Assembly (NCBI RefSeq): GCF_011090385.1
Contig: NZ_SEWW01000003.1
Coordinates: 62,001-126,000 of the forward strand
From: Aquirufa beregesia
Lineage (GTDB): Bacteria; Bacteroidota; Bacteroidia; Cytophagales; Spirosomataceae
DNA length: 64,000 nucleotides
Direction of reading: 5' to 3'
The notes under the pieces are model-generated. The model saw nothing but the letters and a program-made list of their open reading frames with translations. It was not told the origin of the DNA and did no database searches. A program made the position numbers and the translations under genes. Positions 1 through 9,407 of this stretch are shown here, one piece after another; the stretch's first letter is position 1; each line of letters opens with the position of its first letter.

Positions 1-2509
1 TATCCAAGCCAGATTCAATGATATTCGTGGCCACTAAAACGTCATAATGCCCCTCAATGAACCCCAGCATGATTTTTTCTAATTTATCACCATCCATTTG
101 TCCATGTGCCACGGCAATTTTGGCATCAGGGACCAAACGTAAAATTCGATTAGCGATACTTTCAAGTTCTCCAATTCGGTTATAGACTACAAAGACCTGA
201 CCGTTTCTGGAAAGCTCTTCTCTAATGCCATCCCTTAACAATTCATCGTTCAATACGACCAATTTGGTTTCTACCGGCTGGCGGTTGGGTGGAGGGGTCG
301 CTATGATGGATAAATCCCGGGCCCCCATGAGCGAAAAGTGCAAGGTTCTAGGAATAGGTGTAGCAGTTAAGGTCAATACATCTACGTTTACGCGCATTTC
401 TTTCAAGCGGTCTTTGACCTTCACCCCAAATTTTTGTTCCTCATCAATAATCATCAGTCCCAAATTTTTGAAAACAACATCTTTGTTGACCAATCGATGG
501 GTTCCTATCAAAATGTCGGTCACACCTTTAGCTACGCGATCTAACGTTTCTTTAATTTGTTTGGGCGACTTAAATCGATTGATATATTCTACTTTACATG
601 GAAATGCGGCTAAGCGGTCATGAAAGGTTCTAAAATGCTGCATTGCCAAAACCGTAGTAGGGACTAGAACAGCTACTTGCTTGGAATCTGCTACGGCTTT
701 GAAAGCAGCCCTAATAGCTATTTCCGTCTTACCAAAGCCTACATCTCCACAAACCAAACGATCCATGGGGTGGGGTTTTTCCATGTCGGCTTTGACATCT
801 TGCGTAGCTTTGGCTTGGTCTGGAGTATCTTCATACAAAAAGGAAGATTCTAATTCGGCTTGCAAATAGGTGTCTGGTGAAAATGAAAAACCAGGGGCAG
901 ATTTACGTTTGGCATATAAGGAAATCAATTCCTTGGCAATGTCTTTTACCTGTTTTTTGACTCTCGACTTTTTATTGTCCCAATCCGGAGAACCTAGTTT
1001 CGACATACTAGGAGGTGCTCCTTCCTTACCTGAATATTTAGAAATTTTGTGTAAAGCATGAATGGAAACTGAAAGCACATCATCATCTCGATAAATCAGA
1101 CGAATGACTTCCTGTTCTCCATTGGAAGTGTCAATCAGGTTTAATCCAGCAAAACGACCAATTCCGTAATCAATATGGGTAACAAAATCGCCCACTTGCA
1201 GGCTTCGCAATTCCTTTAAGGTCAGCGCTTTATTCTTAGAAAATTTATTTTTTTCTTTAAACCGATGGAATCGGTCAAATAGTTGATGGTCTGGGTAAAA
1301 TGCTATTTTCGTTTGCTCATCAATGAAACCTTCGCGCAAAGTAATCTGCAGGTTTTTGAATTGAATCGACGTATTTAATTCATTGAAAATTACTTCCAAT
1401 CGTTCCAATTGACGGGAAGATTCCGAGCAAATGATATTTTGATAGCCTTGAGTTTGATTATCGAGCAAAGCTCCGGCTAATCGTTCGAAATCCTTATGAA
1501 ATGCCCCTGGGTTTTTGGAAGCATAGGTGATGGTATCCGCATTTTTTAAGTGGTTCCTTTTTCCGTATTCGACTTGGGTAAATTGGTTCAGGGATTTCAA
1601 AAAGTCTTTTTTATTTTCCCAGCGTTCGGAAGGATCAGACATGATTTGAATGTCACTCCCTCGACTTTTCAGTTCTTCAAAAGCATCATGTGTTTTTTGG
1701 AAGTAGTTTTGAATAATTTCCAAGAGCATATCTTGGTCTTTTATCCAAAGGATGCTGTTTTCTGGGAAGAAACTCAAAAAACTTTCTCTACTTTCTTGAA
1801 TGAGCTTGGTTTGCACATCTGGGATGAGGTGCATGGCTGAAACGGACTGAATGGAAAGTTGTGTTTCCGGATGGAAGGTTCGAATACTATCTACTTCATT
1901 ACCAAAAAAATCTAGTCGATAGGGGAATTCTGTCGCATAAGAAAATACATCTAAAATTCCTCCCCGAACGGAATATTGACCTGCTTCATAGACAAAATCG
2001 GTCCGCTCAAAATCATACTCATTCAGCGTTTCTGCTACAAAATTTGGGTCAATTTTATCACCCACGTGGATGGAAAGTGTATTTTTAACCAGTGATTTTC
2101 GATTGATTACTTTTTCACTTAATGCTTCTGGATAGGTGACAATATAGATGTCTTTACTGGGTAAATTACTGAGCACATTGAGCACTTCAGCGCGCATCAA
2201 TACATTGGCATTATCTATTTCTTCCCATTCATAGGGTTTTTTATGGGACATAGGAAATAGTAAAACTTCAGCATCTCCTACCAATGCTTGTAGGTCATTG
2301 AGCAAGTAATGGGCCTCCTCTTTTTCTTCGCAAATCAGTAGATAAGGCCTTTTTTCTTGTTTGGTGGCCGCCATGATGATGGCGTCCAGAGAGCCATATA
2401 AGCCTTTTATATGAAATTTACTTCCTTTCGGGGCATGATGAATCTGCGAGGAAAGAGTTTGAATAATTCCATCGTGTTGGTAGTGAGCAATAAAATCTTT
2501 TACAATCAT
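1..2509 (-). CDS. mfd: Transcription-repair coupling factor Mfd (3' part missing)
   Basis: Mfd is an ATP-driven DNA translocase that removes stalled RNA polymerase from lesions and recruits UvrA. The frame starts with ATG at 2509 and stays open to the window edge, giving about 836 of the usual 1,100 or so residues. The UvrB-like N-terminal half comes first, then the polymerase-interaction region. The helicase core follows, with Walker [12 protein letters not shown] near residue 590 and the DEEQ box about 100 residues later. The C-terminal part of the motor and the UvrA-masking domain lie outside the window. It is divergent from the TPP-controlled receptor, and a minus-strand TACCTTTG at 2558-2551 is a plausible -7 box. 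Identification is secure. Confidence 0.96.
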   Translation of the reverse strand, partial: MIVKDFIAHYQHDGIIQTLSSQIHHAPKGSKFHIKGLYGSLDAIIMAATKQEKRPYLLICEEKEEAHYLLNDLQALVGDAEVLLFPMSHKKPYEWEEIDNANVLMRAEVLNVLSNLPSKDIYIVTYPEALSEKVINRKSLVKNTLSIHVGDKIDPNFVAETLNEYDFERTDFVYEAGQYSVRGGILDVFSYATEFPYRLDFFGNEVDSIRTFHPETQLSIQSVSAMHLIPDVQTKLIQESRESFLSFFPENSILWIKDQDMLLEIIQNYFQKTHDAFEELKSRGSDIQIMSDPSERWENKKDFLKSLNQFTQVEYGKRNHLKNADTITYASKNPGAFHKDFERLAGALLDNQTQGYQNIICSESSRQLERLEVIFNELNTSIQFKNLQITLREGFIDEQTKIAFYPDHQLFDRFHRFKEKNKFSKNKALTLKELRSLQVGDFVTHIDYGIGRFAGLNLIDTSNGEQEVIRLIYRDDDVLSVSIHALHKISKYSGKEGAPPSMSKLGSPDWDNKKSRVKKQVKDIAKELISLYAKRKSAPGFSFSPDTYLQAELESSFLYEDTPDQAKATQDVKADMEKPHPMDRLVCGDVGFGKTEIAIRAAFKAVADSKQVAVLVPTTVLAMQHFRTFHDRLAAFPCKVEYINRFKSPKQIKETLDRVAKGVTDILIGTHRLVNKDVVFKNLGLMIIDEEQKFGVKVKDRLKEMRVNVDVLTLTATPIPRTLHFSLMGARDLSIIATPPPNRQPVETKLVVLNDELLRDGIREELSRNGQVFVVYNRIGELESIANRILRLVPDAKIAVAHGQMDGDKLEKIMLGFIEGHYDVLVATNIIESGLD

Positions 2510-2547
2510 AATCTACCAAATCAGGGCAGCCAATTTTTTCTTAGGGC

Positions 2548-2576
2548 TTGCAAAGGTAGGAATTTTTGTATCTTTG
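2548..2576 (+). promoter_or_regulatory. Bacteroidetes-type promoter for the TPP-riboswitch transcript
   Basis: TTG at 2548-2550 and TATCTTTG at 2569-2576 are 18 nt apart and match the Bacteroidetes -33/-7 pattern. Transcription would begin near 2583, exactly where the riboswitch P1 helix starts. That agreement is the main support. The minus-strand -7 box for mfd (2551-2558) lies inside the same spacer. Confidence 0.6.
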
Positions 2577-2582
2577 TGCATC

Positions 2583-2665
2583 CACAAAAAGGGGTGCCCA
2601 AATTTTTGGGCTGAGATTATACCCATTGAACCTGATACGGTTAGTACCGGCGAAGGGATTTTGTC
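2583..2665 (+). promoter_or_regulatory. TPP riboswitch (THI element)
   Basis: The conserved thiamin-pyrophosphate aptamer is easy to read: GGGGTGCCC, then GGGCTGAGA, ACCC, GAACCTGAT and GGTTAGTACCGGCGAAGGGA. Outer helix P1 pairs ACAAAA (2584-2589) with TTTTGT (2659-2664). The element precedes a TonB-dependent receptor, so the receptor is expected to be switched off when TPP is abundant. A hairpin at 2666-2687 (GAGTTTT/AAAACTC) and an ACAGG/CCTGT stem (2727-2731 with 2746-2750) follow. The second ends 17 nt before the start codon and may belong to the expression platform. No terminator T-run is present, so control of translation initiation is more likely than attenuation. Confidence 0.95.
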
Positions 2666-2767
2666 GAGTTTTTAGCGCTGAAAACTCAAAAAAATCATCG
2701 ATGTAAGGGTTAGCATGTTAAATCAGACAGGATTTGACTCCTTTACCTGTTGTTAAACTTTTCAAAA

Positions 2768-5218
2768 ATGAAAAAGATAACGACACAATTTTTTCTTATT
2801 GCAGTAATTGCCATGATGGCTGTGCCAGTTTGGGCGCAGAAAACCTTCCGTTGGGAAGGGACGGTCGTAGACCAGGAAAACTCCCAAGCTCTATGGGGGG
2901 CTAGTATTCAGCTAAAAGATAGTCAACGAGGTACCGTTACCGACAGTAAGGGACATTTTGTGTTAACCAGCACGCAATCTTCGGTGAGCATTTCGATTCA
3001 TTTTGTTGGATTTGAAACCCAAACCAGGGTATTACATGCTACCGAGAAATCCGTATCCATTCAGCTGAAGAAATCCTCATTTTTAAATGATGAAGTGGTT
3101 GTTAGGGCTACTCGTGCCGATGAAAATTCAGCGATGGCTTATACCAATGTGGGCACAAAAGAATTGACTAAGTCCAATTTGGGCCAAGATATGCCGGTAT
3201 TGCTCAATTTCACTCCCTCCATTGTGACTACATCCGATGCAGGAGCTGGCGTTGGATACACAGGGATTCGTATCCGAGGTTCTGATGCTACTCGTGTGAA
3301 TGTGACCATCAATGGAATACCTGTGAATGATTCAGAATCTCAAGGGACTTATTGGGTAAATATGCCCGATTTTGCCAGTTCGGTTGCCTCCGTGCAAATT
3401 CAACGCGGGGTAGGAACGTCCACCAATGGAGCTGGAGCATTTGGAGGATCTGTCAATATGCAAACCAATAGTTTTGAAAAAGAACCTTATGCCGAATTGA
3501 ATGCTTCTGGAGGCTCATTTGGGACATTAAAAACTACTTTGAAACTAGGAACGGGCTTGTTGGCTGGAAAATGGACCCTTGATGGTCGATTATCCCGCGT
3601 GGTTTCCAATGGTTACCTAGACAGAGCATCATCTAATTTGCAATCCGCGTATTTATCTGCTGCTTATTTTGGCAAAAAATCCTTTTTTCGATTGAATTAT
3701 TTTATTGGAAAGGAAAAAACGTTTCAATCCTGGTATGGAACTCCAGAAAGCCGGGTAAATAATGATGTGGCAGGAATGAATGCTTACATAGAACGAAATT
3801 GGTTGAGTGAAGCGGAAGCAAAGAATCTGTTAGAAAGCGGTAGGACATACAATTATTATACTTATCCCAATCAAACGGATAATTATGCACAAGATCATTA
3901 TCAATTGTTAACACATCACAGTTTGGGAACACATTGGAATTTGGACTTAAATGGACATTATACTTATGGAAGAGGTTATTACGAAGAGTATAAAGCTGAC
4001 GCCAGTTTGTCGAAATACGGTTTGGCTCCCATCAATCTAGGATCAGTTTTGTTAACAAGTACCAACTTAGTAAGAAGGAAATGGCTGGATAATGATTTTT
4101 ATGGAAGCACTTTTGCTTTGAATTATGATGCCAATCAAGGGTTCAAATTTATTTTTGGAGGAGCATGGAACCGTTATGTAGGTCGTCATTTTGGGGAAGT
4201 TATTTCTGGAGATAATATGCCAAATTCTTATTTGGGACATCGTTGGTATCAAAGCCGATCACAAAAAACAGATTTGAATATGTATGTCAAAATGAATTAT
4301 GCTTTGGCGGCTAAGTGGCAAAGTTATTTGGACTTACAGTACCGTTCTGTGGGTTATTCGATGCGAGGTACAGCAGACAAAATGCAGGATATTAGTCAAA
4401 TCTGGACCTATGATTTCTTTAATCCCAAATTTGGTTTGACGCATCAAGTATCTGAATCAAGTAAAATGTATGGTTCATTGGCTGTAGGAAGTAAGGAGCC
4501 TAGTCGACAAGATTTTATTGACAATCCAGGCACAACTCCAAGATCAGAGTTTTTGACGGATTATGAATTGGGTTTTGAGAGAGCAGCATCCAATTATTCA
4601 TTTCAATTGAATTTGTACCGAATGCAATACCGAGATCAATTGGTCTTGACTGGTGCGGTCAATAGTGTGGGAGAAGCCATTCGAACGAATGTTCCTGAAA
4701 GTTATCGCATGGGAGTAGAAGCCAGTTTAAATTATCGTTTGTCCAATCATTTTACTTGGCAGGCTAATCTTACGTTGAGTCAGAATAAAGTCTTGAATTT
4801 TGTAGAAAGTATTTCTGATTATGATACCTATGGGGTGAAAATAGTCAATCATGGAACCACAGATATCGCATATTCTCCATCGACCATTGCGGGAAGTCAA
4901 TTGACCTATATTTGGAAAAGTTTGGAAACGAGCTTGTTAACTAAATATGTGGGTCAACAGTATTTGGACAATACTTCGGATGAAAATAGGAAATTGAAAG
5001 CTTATTGGACTCAGGATATTCGTTTGACTTATCCTATAAAGACGAGTTGGGCAAAAAATTTACAAGCTAGTTTGCTGTTAAATAATGTAGCCAATACCTT
5101 GTATTCATCCAATGGATACACGTATAGTTATGTGTATGAACAAAAAGTGATTACTGAAAATTTTCAGTATCCTCAGGCAGGATTTAACTTTTTAGTAGGT
5201 CTTTCCATTCGCTTGTAG
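2768..5218 (+). CDS. TonB-dependent outer-membrane receptor, probable thiamin importer
   Basis: An 816-residue outer-membrane TonB-dependent receptor. A signal peptide (MKKITTQFFLIAVIAMMAVPVWAQ region, residues 1 to about 24) is followed by a carboxypeptidase-like beta-sandwich (about 27-105). The plug domain (about 115-230) contains GIRIRGSDATRVNVTINGIPVND, described here only by position, and the rest is a 22-strand barrel rich in aromatic residues. I chose ATG at 2768; a TTG 18 nt upstream would add residues before the signal peptide. The TPP riboswitch just upstream implies thiamin or a precursor as substrate, as predicted for riboswitch-linked receptors of Bacteroidetes. No inner-membrane PnuT or thiamin kinase gene follows, since the next gene is convergent, so the rest of the uptake route must be encoded elsewhere. 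Confidence 0.9.
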   Translation: MKKITTQFFLIAVIAMMAVPVWAQKTFRWEGTVVDQENSQALWGASIQLKDSQRGTVTDSKGHFVLTSTQSSVSISIHFVGFETQTRVLHATEKSVSIQLKKSSFLNDEVVVRATRADENSAMAYTNVGTKELTKSNLGQDMPVLLNFTPSIVTTSDAGAGVGYTGIRIRGSDATRVNVTINGIPVNDSESQGTYWVNMPDFASSVASVQIQRGVGTSTNGAGAFGGSVNMQTNSFEKEPYAELNASGGSFGTLKTTLKLGTGLLAGKWTLDGRLSRVVSNGYLDRASSNLQSAYLSAAYFGKKSFFRLNYFIGKEKTFQSWYGTPESRVNNDVAGMNAYIERNWLSEAEAKNLLESGRTYNYYTYPNQTDNYAQDHYQLLTHHSLGTHWNLDLNGHYTYGRGYYEEYKADASLSKYGLAPINLGSVLLTSTNLVRRKWLDNDFYGSTFALNYDANQGFKFIFGGAWNRYVGRHFGEVISGDNMPNSYLGHRWYQSRSQKTDLNMYVKMNYALAAKWQSYLDLQYRSVGYSMRGTADKMQDISQIWTYDFFNPKFGLTHQVSESSKMYGSLAVGSKEPSRQDFIDNPGTTPRSEFLTDYELGFERAASNYSFQLNLYRMQYRDQLVLTGAVNSVGEAIRTNVPESYRMGVEASLNYRLSNHFTWQANLTLSQNKVLNFVESISDYDTYGVKIVNHGTTDIAYSPSTIAGSQLTYIWKSLETSLLTKYVGQQYLDNTSDENRKLKAYWTQDIRLTYPIKTSWAKNLQASLLLNNVANTLYSSNGYTYSYVYEQKVITENFQYPQAGFNFLVGLSIRL

Positions 5219-5230
5219 GAAATTAAACAA

Positions 5231-5263
5231 AAATCCCCTGCCGGTTTGACAGGGGATTTTTTA
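5231..5263 (+). terminator. Rho-independent terminator, possibly bidirectional
   Basis: AATCCCCTG pairs with CAGGGGATT around a 9-nt loop, followed by a T-run. An A-run on the other side lets it also work for the convergent glycosyltransferase gene. Confidence 0.85.
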
Positions 5264-5278
5264 TTTAAAATGATAGCC

Positions 5279-6019
5279 TTACTTACCCATTAAGTCCCAA
5301 GTCCAGCCCATCTTGGCTAGGCGGTAACGAAGGGAATACCACAATACGCCAAAACCATAAATGGAACTGCGTTTGAAATTGATGGAAGAAGCTTCTTCAA
5401 AATATTTGGTTGGGCAGGTGACTTCACCCACTTCAAATTTTTTCCAAAATAATTGGAGCACCATTTGGTTGTCGAAAATGAAATCATCGTCACATTCTTG
5501 AAAAGGAACTGCTTCTAAAACTTCTCTTGAAAAAGCCCGGTAGCCAGTATGGTATTCGGAAAGTTTTTGACCTATGAGGATATTTTGGTACAAGGTCAAA
5601 ATGCGGTTGGCAATGTATTTATACATGGGCATACCACCTTTCAAAGCACCTTTTCCTAGGATTCTAGAGGCAAAAACCACGGGGTATAAACCGTTACCGA
5701 TGATACTTATCATAGCCTTTAAAAGCAATGGAGTATACTGGTAATCTGGGTGAAGCATGATGACGATGTCACCCTGCAATTCCAAAGCTTTGGTGTAACA
5801 GGTTTTTTGGTTACCCCCATAACCCTTGTTTTTGTCGTGGCGAATCACATGTTGAATGCCAATTTGCTTAGCGACTTCTACCGTATTGTCTGGACTATGG
5901 TCATCTACAAGAATGACATCATCCACCCAATCGTGAGGAATCTCGTTATACGTTTTTTCTAGTGTGAGTGCGGCTTTATAGGCAGGCATCACAACAATTA
6001 CCTTTTTCCCTTCGTACAT
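5279..6019 (-). CDS. Family 2 glycosyltransferase (dolichyl-phosphate-mannose-synthase-like)
   Basis: A 246-residue GT-A fold glycosyltransferase that probably transfers a sugar from a nucleotide donor to a polyprenyl phosphate or another cell-surface acceptor. The N-terminal strand with VVMPAYKAA, then ILVDDHSPDNT (nucleotide binding) and MLHPDYQY (metal-binding equivalent of DxD), are typical. YHTGYRAFSREV matches the acceptor-side motif of this branch. No transmembrane anchor is seen, so it acts at the cytoplasmic membrane face as a soluble or peripheral enzyme. It is monocistronic, convergent with the receptor gene and divergent from terC. The acceptor cannot be deduced. Confidence 0.85.
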   Translation of the reverse strand: MYEGKKVIVVMPAYKAALTLEKTYNEIPHDWVDDVILVDDHSPDNTVEVAKQIGIQHVIRHDKNKGYGGNQKTCYTKALELQGDIVIMLHPDYQYTPLLLKAMISIIGNGLYPVVFASRILGKGALKGGMPMYKYIANRILTLYQNILIGQKLSEYHTGYRAFSREVLEAVPFQECDDDFIFDNQMVLQLFWKKFEVGEVTCPTKYFEEASSINFKRSSIYGFGVLWYSLRYRLAKMGWTWDLMGK

Positions 6020-6074
6020 AAAATGTGTGCCAAAGATTTACGAACTTTGGGCTTTGATGCAAAATTAGATATTT

Positions 6075-7118
6075 ATGAGCGAAACTTTGTTTTTTATTCT
6101 GTTTTCAGTGGGAGTCTTGGCGGTGATGTTGGTGGATTTAGGTGTTTTTAAGACTGGACCACAGTCAGAAGTAACTTTTCGAGAGGCGGGTTTTTGGAGT
6201 GGGGCTTGGGTAATTTTAGCACTATTATTTTATCTATTTTTGAGGTTCAATGGAGGGATGGTTCATGGCATTCATGATGTGCCAAGTTTGCAAGTTGTTC
6301 AAGAATTATATGCTAAACAGATCCAATTAGGAACGGGTACTTATTTAGATCAACTAGCTGTATTTCAGGAAAATATGTCCTTGGAGTTTATTACAGGTTA
6401 TTTGGTGGAATACTCTTTGTCGGCTGATAATGTCTTTGTCTTTATTTTGATTTTCAATTCATTCGGGGTTCAAAAGCGTTACTACAAAAAGATTTTAGTT
6501 TGGGGTGTGTTGGGGGCTATTGTGTTGCGACTTATCTTCATCTTTTTGGGAGCAGCACTATTACAGAAGTTCGATTGGATTATTTATCTGTTTGGAGCAT
6601 TTTTGGTATATACGGGAATAAGCATCATTGTTAAAAAAGATAGTGAGGAGGAAATGGTTCCTGGACATCATCCTGTTGTGAAGATTTTATCTAAATATTT
6701 TAATGTGTACAAAAGGAATGTCATTGGACGCTTTTTTGTGCGTATGAAAACGGGCAAATTGTACATTACGCCCATTTTTGTCGTAGTAGTAGTTATTGCT
6801 TTTACGGATATTTTATTTGCGGTGGATTCAATTCCAGCCATATTTTCCATCTCTAAGGATCCATACATTGTATTCTTTTCCAACGTATTTGCGGTCATGG
6901 GATTACGGTCCTTATTTTTCTTCTTGTCGAACTTAATGGGTCTCTTTCGTTTTTTACCGATGGGATTAGGAGTGCTTTTGAGTTTTGTTGGAGTCAAGAT
7001 GTTAGCTCATCATTATTTGGAGCAAATAGGCTTTGGGACTTTAGCTTCACTGGGTGTCATTATTGGGATTTTGACCGTGAGCATTGTTTTAAGTATGCTT
7101 TTCCCAGAGAAAAAATAA
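6075..7118 (+). CDS. TerC/Alx-family integral membrane protein
   Basis: A 347-residue polytopic membrane protein of the TerC family. Members are linked to tellurite resistance and to Mn2+ export during secretion of metalloproteins. About nine hydrophobic segments are visible. The family signature is seen in EYSLSADNVFVF (residues about 114-125) and again in FTDILFAVDSIPAIF, which carry the conserved acidic residues thought to bind the metal. The ATG start is 56 nt after the divergent glycosyltransferase start. The gene is single and ends at a palindromic repeat that may be its terminator. Substrate in this organism is inferred only from the family. Confidence 0.9.
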   Translation: MSETLFFILFSVGVLAVMLVDLGVFKTGPQSEVTFREAGFWSGAWVILALLFYLFLRFNGGMVHGIHDVPSLQVVQELYAKQIQLGTGTYLDQLAVFQENMSLEFITGYLVEYSLSADNVFVFILIFNSFGVQKRYYKKILVWGVLGAIVLRLIFIFLGAALLQKFDWIIYLFGAFLVYTGISIIVKKDSEEEMVPGHHPVVKILSKYFNVYKRNVIGRFFVRMKTGKLYITPIFVVVVVIAFTDILFAVDSIPAIFSISKDPYIVFFSNVFAVMGLRSLFFFLSNLMGLFRFLPMGLGVLLSFVGVKMLAHHYLEQIGFGTLASLGVIIGILTVSIVLSMLFPEKK

Positions 7119-7175
7119 TCAGTTTTTTATCAGGTAGTTGAAGGTGGAATTGGGGGGAAATAGTGAAATTTGCCC

Positions 7176-7208
7176 AACGCTGGCAAGGTTTTAAACCTTG
7201 ACAGCGTT
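7176..7208. repeat. Palindromic intergenic repeat (AACCTTGACAGCG family), copy 1
   Basis: Arms AACGCTGGCAAGGTT and AACCTTGACAGCGTT flank TTA and differ from a perfect inverted repeat at one position. The site lies between convergent genes and has T-rich sequence on its right, so it can act as a terminator. The core AACCTTGACAGCG recurs at 26468, again between convergent genes. Confidence 0.75.
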
Positions 7209-7221
7209 AGGTTTTTCCCTT

Positions 7222-8109
7222 TTACCGATGCCATTCTAAAGTCAATTTTCGATATTGTAATGGTGGCATTTTCATCCATTGTTTGAACTGCTTGTTGAAG
7301 TGAGACAGATTTCCGAATCCACTCTCAAAACAAATCTCAATCATGGGTTTGGAGCTACTTCTAAGCAATTGACAGGCATGTTTAATCCTGAATTCGGTAA
7401 CTAATTCCACAAAGGTCTTATGGGTAACTTTTTTGAAATAGCGGCAAAAAGCCGTTTCAGTCATGTTGGCTAAATGGGCCACTTCATCTAAATGTACTTC
7501 ATGCGTATAATTGGCAATGACATAGGCATATACTCGATTGATTCTTTCTAAATCCACCGTAGATAATGTATAACTGCTTTCACTAGATTCAATGGGGTGA
7601 AGGTCAGCTGCTTGAGTACTTAAGGTATGTAGGATTTGTAAAAAATTCAATAAACGAGGAAAGGGGGCTAAACCTGTTAATAATAACATCTCCCTAGCAA
7701 TTTTGTCTTGAGTGCTTCCTTGAATTGAAAATCCCAAATTGGCTCTCTCTAGCAAAGATTTAATGGCGGAACTTTCTTTTTTATTCATAAAAGCCTCTCC
7801 CAAGAAATCTGTAGAAAAATGAATTACTAAAGCCTGAGCGGTATTTTCCTCCAAGTCTTCTGTTAGCCAATCTTTCCGGTGATTTTGCCAGCAATGCGGC
7901 AAATTTGATCCTAAAAGAACTAAATCTCCTGAGCTAAAGTCGCTTATTTGGTTGCCAATAAACCGTTTCCCTTCTCCTGAAATAATCAAGGTAAGTTCCA
8001 ATTCAGGATGGAAATGATATGGGGCATCAAAACGAGCTTGTTTTACTTCCTTGATTTCGAAGGACAAAGCTTCGCTTCCTTTTGCCAAATGCTCCAAACT
8101 AGCTTTCAT
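7222..8109 (-). CDS. AraC-family transcriptional regulator with cupin sensor domain
   Basis: A 295-residue regulator. The N-terminal cupin (residues about 15-120) contains FDAPYHFHPELELTLI, the usual small-molecule pocket. The C-terminal pair of helix-turn-helix motifs (about 190-290) ends with the AraC signature around MIEICFESGFGNLSHFNKQFK. It is transcribed divergently from the phytanoyl-CoA dioxygenase-like gene 127 bp away. This arrangement suggests it controls that oxygenase and perhaps itself. An imperfect inverted repeat at 8145-8171 in the shared control region is a candidate binding site. The inducer is not known; a sugar or another substrate of the neighbouring oxygenase is possible. 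Confidence 0.9.
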   Translation of the reverse strand: MKASLEHLAKGSEALSFEIKEVKQARFDAPYHFHPELELTLIISGEGKRFIGNQISDFSSGDLVLLGSNLPHCWQNHRKDWLTEDLEENTAQALVIHFSTDFLGEAFMNKKESSAIKSLLERANLGFSIQGSTQDKIAREMLLLTGLAPFPRLLNFLQILHTLSTQAADLHPIESSESSYTLSTVDLERINRVYAYVIANYTHEVHLDEVAHLANMTETAFCRYFKKVTHKTFVELVTEFRIKHACQLLRSSSKPMIEICFESGFGNLSHFNKQFKQWMKMPPLQYRKLTLEWHR

Positions 8110-8144
8110 CTTATTTGAAAATTATCAGAATAGTGGATGTAAAT

Positions 8145-8171
8145 ATTAATCAATGGTAAAATTGCATTAAT
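8145..8171. promoter_or_regulatory. Possible operator between araC-type and phyH genes
   Basis: ATTAATCAAT and ATTGCATTAAT form an imperfect inverted repeat around GGTAAA in the divergent control region. The sequence is A+T rich, so chance occurrence is a real possibility. Confidence 0.25.
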
Positions 8172-8236
8172 TTCTACAAATTTCACGGTAGATAGTCAGA
8201 TTCTTTTTCCTGAACTTTGACCTAAAATTTAGCTAG

Positions 8237-9028
8237 ATGCTTGATCAAGCTTACTTACTGAAGAACACAGACAAAACCTATTTTAATATGAATGGACACG
8301 TCTTTTTACCAGACGTGTTAAGTGCCGATGATTTGCAACCCTATCGGGAAGCAATCAATCGCTGGGCTAAGGATTTTCGTGCAAAGCAAAAGTCCTTAGC
8401 TGAACGCGATACCTATGGTAAAGCATTTTTGCAAATGATGAATTTGTGGGAAGAAGATACCAAAATCAGGGAATTTACTTTAGCGAAACGATTTGCGCAA
8501 ATAGCAGCTGATTTATTGGGTGTCCAGCATGTTCGTCTTTACCATGATCAAGCTTTATTTAAAGAGCCAGGTGGAGGCTTAACACCATGGCATCAAGATC
8601 AGTATTATTGGCCATTGGATACCAAGAATACAGTTACCATGTGGATGCCTTTGGTGGATATCGATGAAGAGATGGGCATGTTAACTTTTGCTTCAGGTAC
8701 TCAAGATGTCAGTTTACCTTTGGTGCATATTTCAGATGAGTCTGAACAAATGATTGGGCAGTTTGTCAAGGAAAATAATTTCCCCATCGTGGCTCAAAAA
8801 ACCATGAAAGCTGGGGACGCTACTTTTCATAAAGGTTGGACTTTACATGCCGCACCGGGTAACCATTCGAATAAAATGAGGGAAGTGATGACCATCATTT
8901 TTATAGATGCGGATGCAAAAATTATAGAACCACAAAATGACAATCAAGAAGCGGATCGCCAGCGTTGGTTTCAAGGCCTAGCTCCCGGAAATGATGCAGC
9001 CTCAGCTTTAAATCCCATTCTGGTTTAA
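8237..9028 (+). CDS. Phytanoyl-CoA dioxygenase (PhyH) family Fe(II)/2-oxoglutarate oxygenase
   Basis: A 263-residue non-heme iron oxygenase of the PhyH family, expected to hydroxylate a small molecule with O2 and 2-oxoglutarate. The iron-binding facial triad is visible: H119-x-D121 in TPWHQDQYYW, and the distal histidine H204 in WTLHAAPGNHS. A downstream arginine in KMREVMTI would hold 2-oxoglutarate. It is a cytoplasmic single-domain protein of normal family length. It stands alone, divergent from an AraC regulator that probably controls it. The substrate cannot be assigned. A second, distant PhyH paralogue lies at 50955-51782. Confidence 0.88.
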   Translation: MLDQAYLLKNTDKTYFNMNGHVFLPDVLSADDLQPYREAINRWAKDFRAKQKSLAERDTYGKAFLQMMNLWEEDTKIREFTLAKRFAQIAADLLGVQHVRLYHDQALFKEPGGGLTPWHQDQYYWPLDTKNTVTMWMPLVDIDEEMGMLTFASGTQDVSLPLVHISDESEQMIGQFVKENNFPIVAQKTMKAGDATFHKGWTLHAAPGNHSNKMREVMTIIFIDADAKIIEPQNDNQEADRQRWFQGLAPGNDAASALNPILV

Positions 9029-9057
9029 GCTAAAGACTTCAAGAAAAAATAATTTTT

Positions 9058-9249
9058 TTATAATTTAGGGCAATCGCAGCCTTTTTTCTTCTTTTTGAAA
9101 AGTCCCCAAAGAAAACCTTTCTTTTTTCGATATTTAGCCACTTTCTTGTTACTAGAGCTCGAATAGCTCAATTCCATTTTTGAGTCCGCTACCGTGCTAT
9201 GAGCTGGTATACTGAAAGAAATCAAGCAAAATAGAACCAGGTATTTCAT
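9058..9249 (-). CDS. Small secreted lysine-rich protein
   Basis: A 63-residue product not recognised from any family. It has a signal peptide (MKYLVLFCLISFSIPAHS), a short polar segment with a serine run, then a strongly basic part (KKVAKYRKKKGFLWGLFKKKKKG) ending in CDCPKL. The mature peptide would be about 45 residues with a hydrophobic FLWGLF core flanked by lysines. That is compatible with nucleic-acid, envelope or membrane interaction. It is monocistronic and convergent with the PhyH gene. Coding is supported by the signal peptide and a clean ATG start, but no function is assigned. Confidence 0.6.
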   Translation of the reverse strand: MKYLVLFCLISFSIPAHSTVADSKMELSYSSSSNKKVAKYRKKKGFLWGLFKKKKKGCDCPKL

Positions 9250-9407
9250 TGCTTTAAGCGCATTTGATAGATTACAAACTTAAGGTTTTTGAATGAATTA
9301 TCATGTAGTGTTGTAATTTGGATTTTTAGCATTGGGTTTTATTTTGAGAAGCGTGAAATAAATTCCATACTTGTACTATTATTCTTGGCTTTCTAAACCT
9401 TCCAAGC

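Noticed and set aside
870-2614. Plus-strand frames within 225-2614 opposite mfd
   Set aside because: All lie antisense to a clearly identified mfd reading frame, which is open to the left edge.
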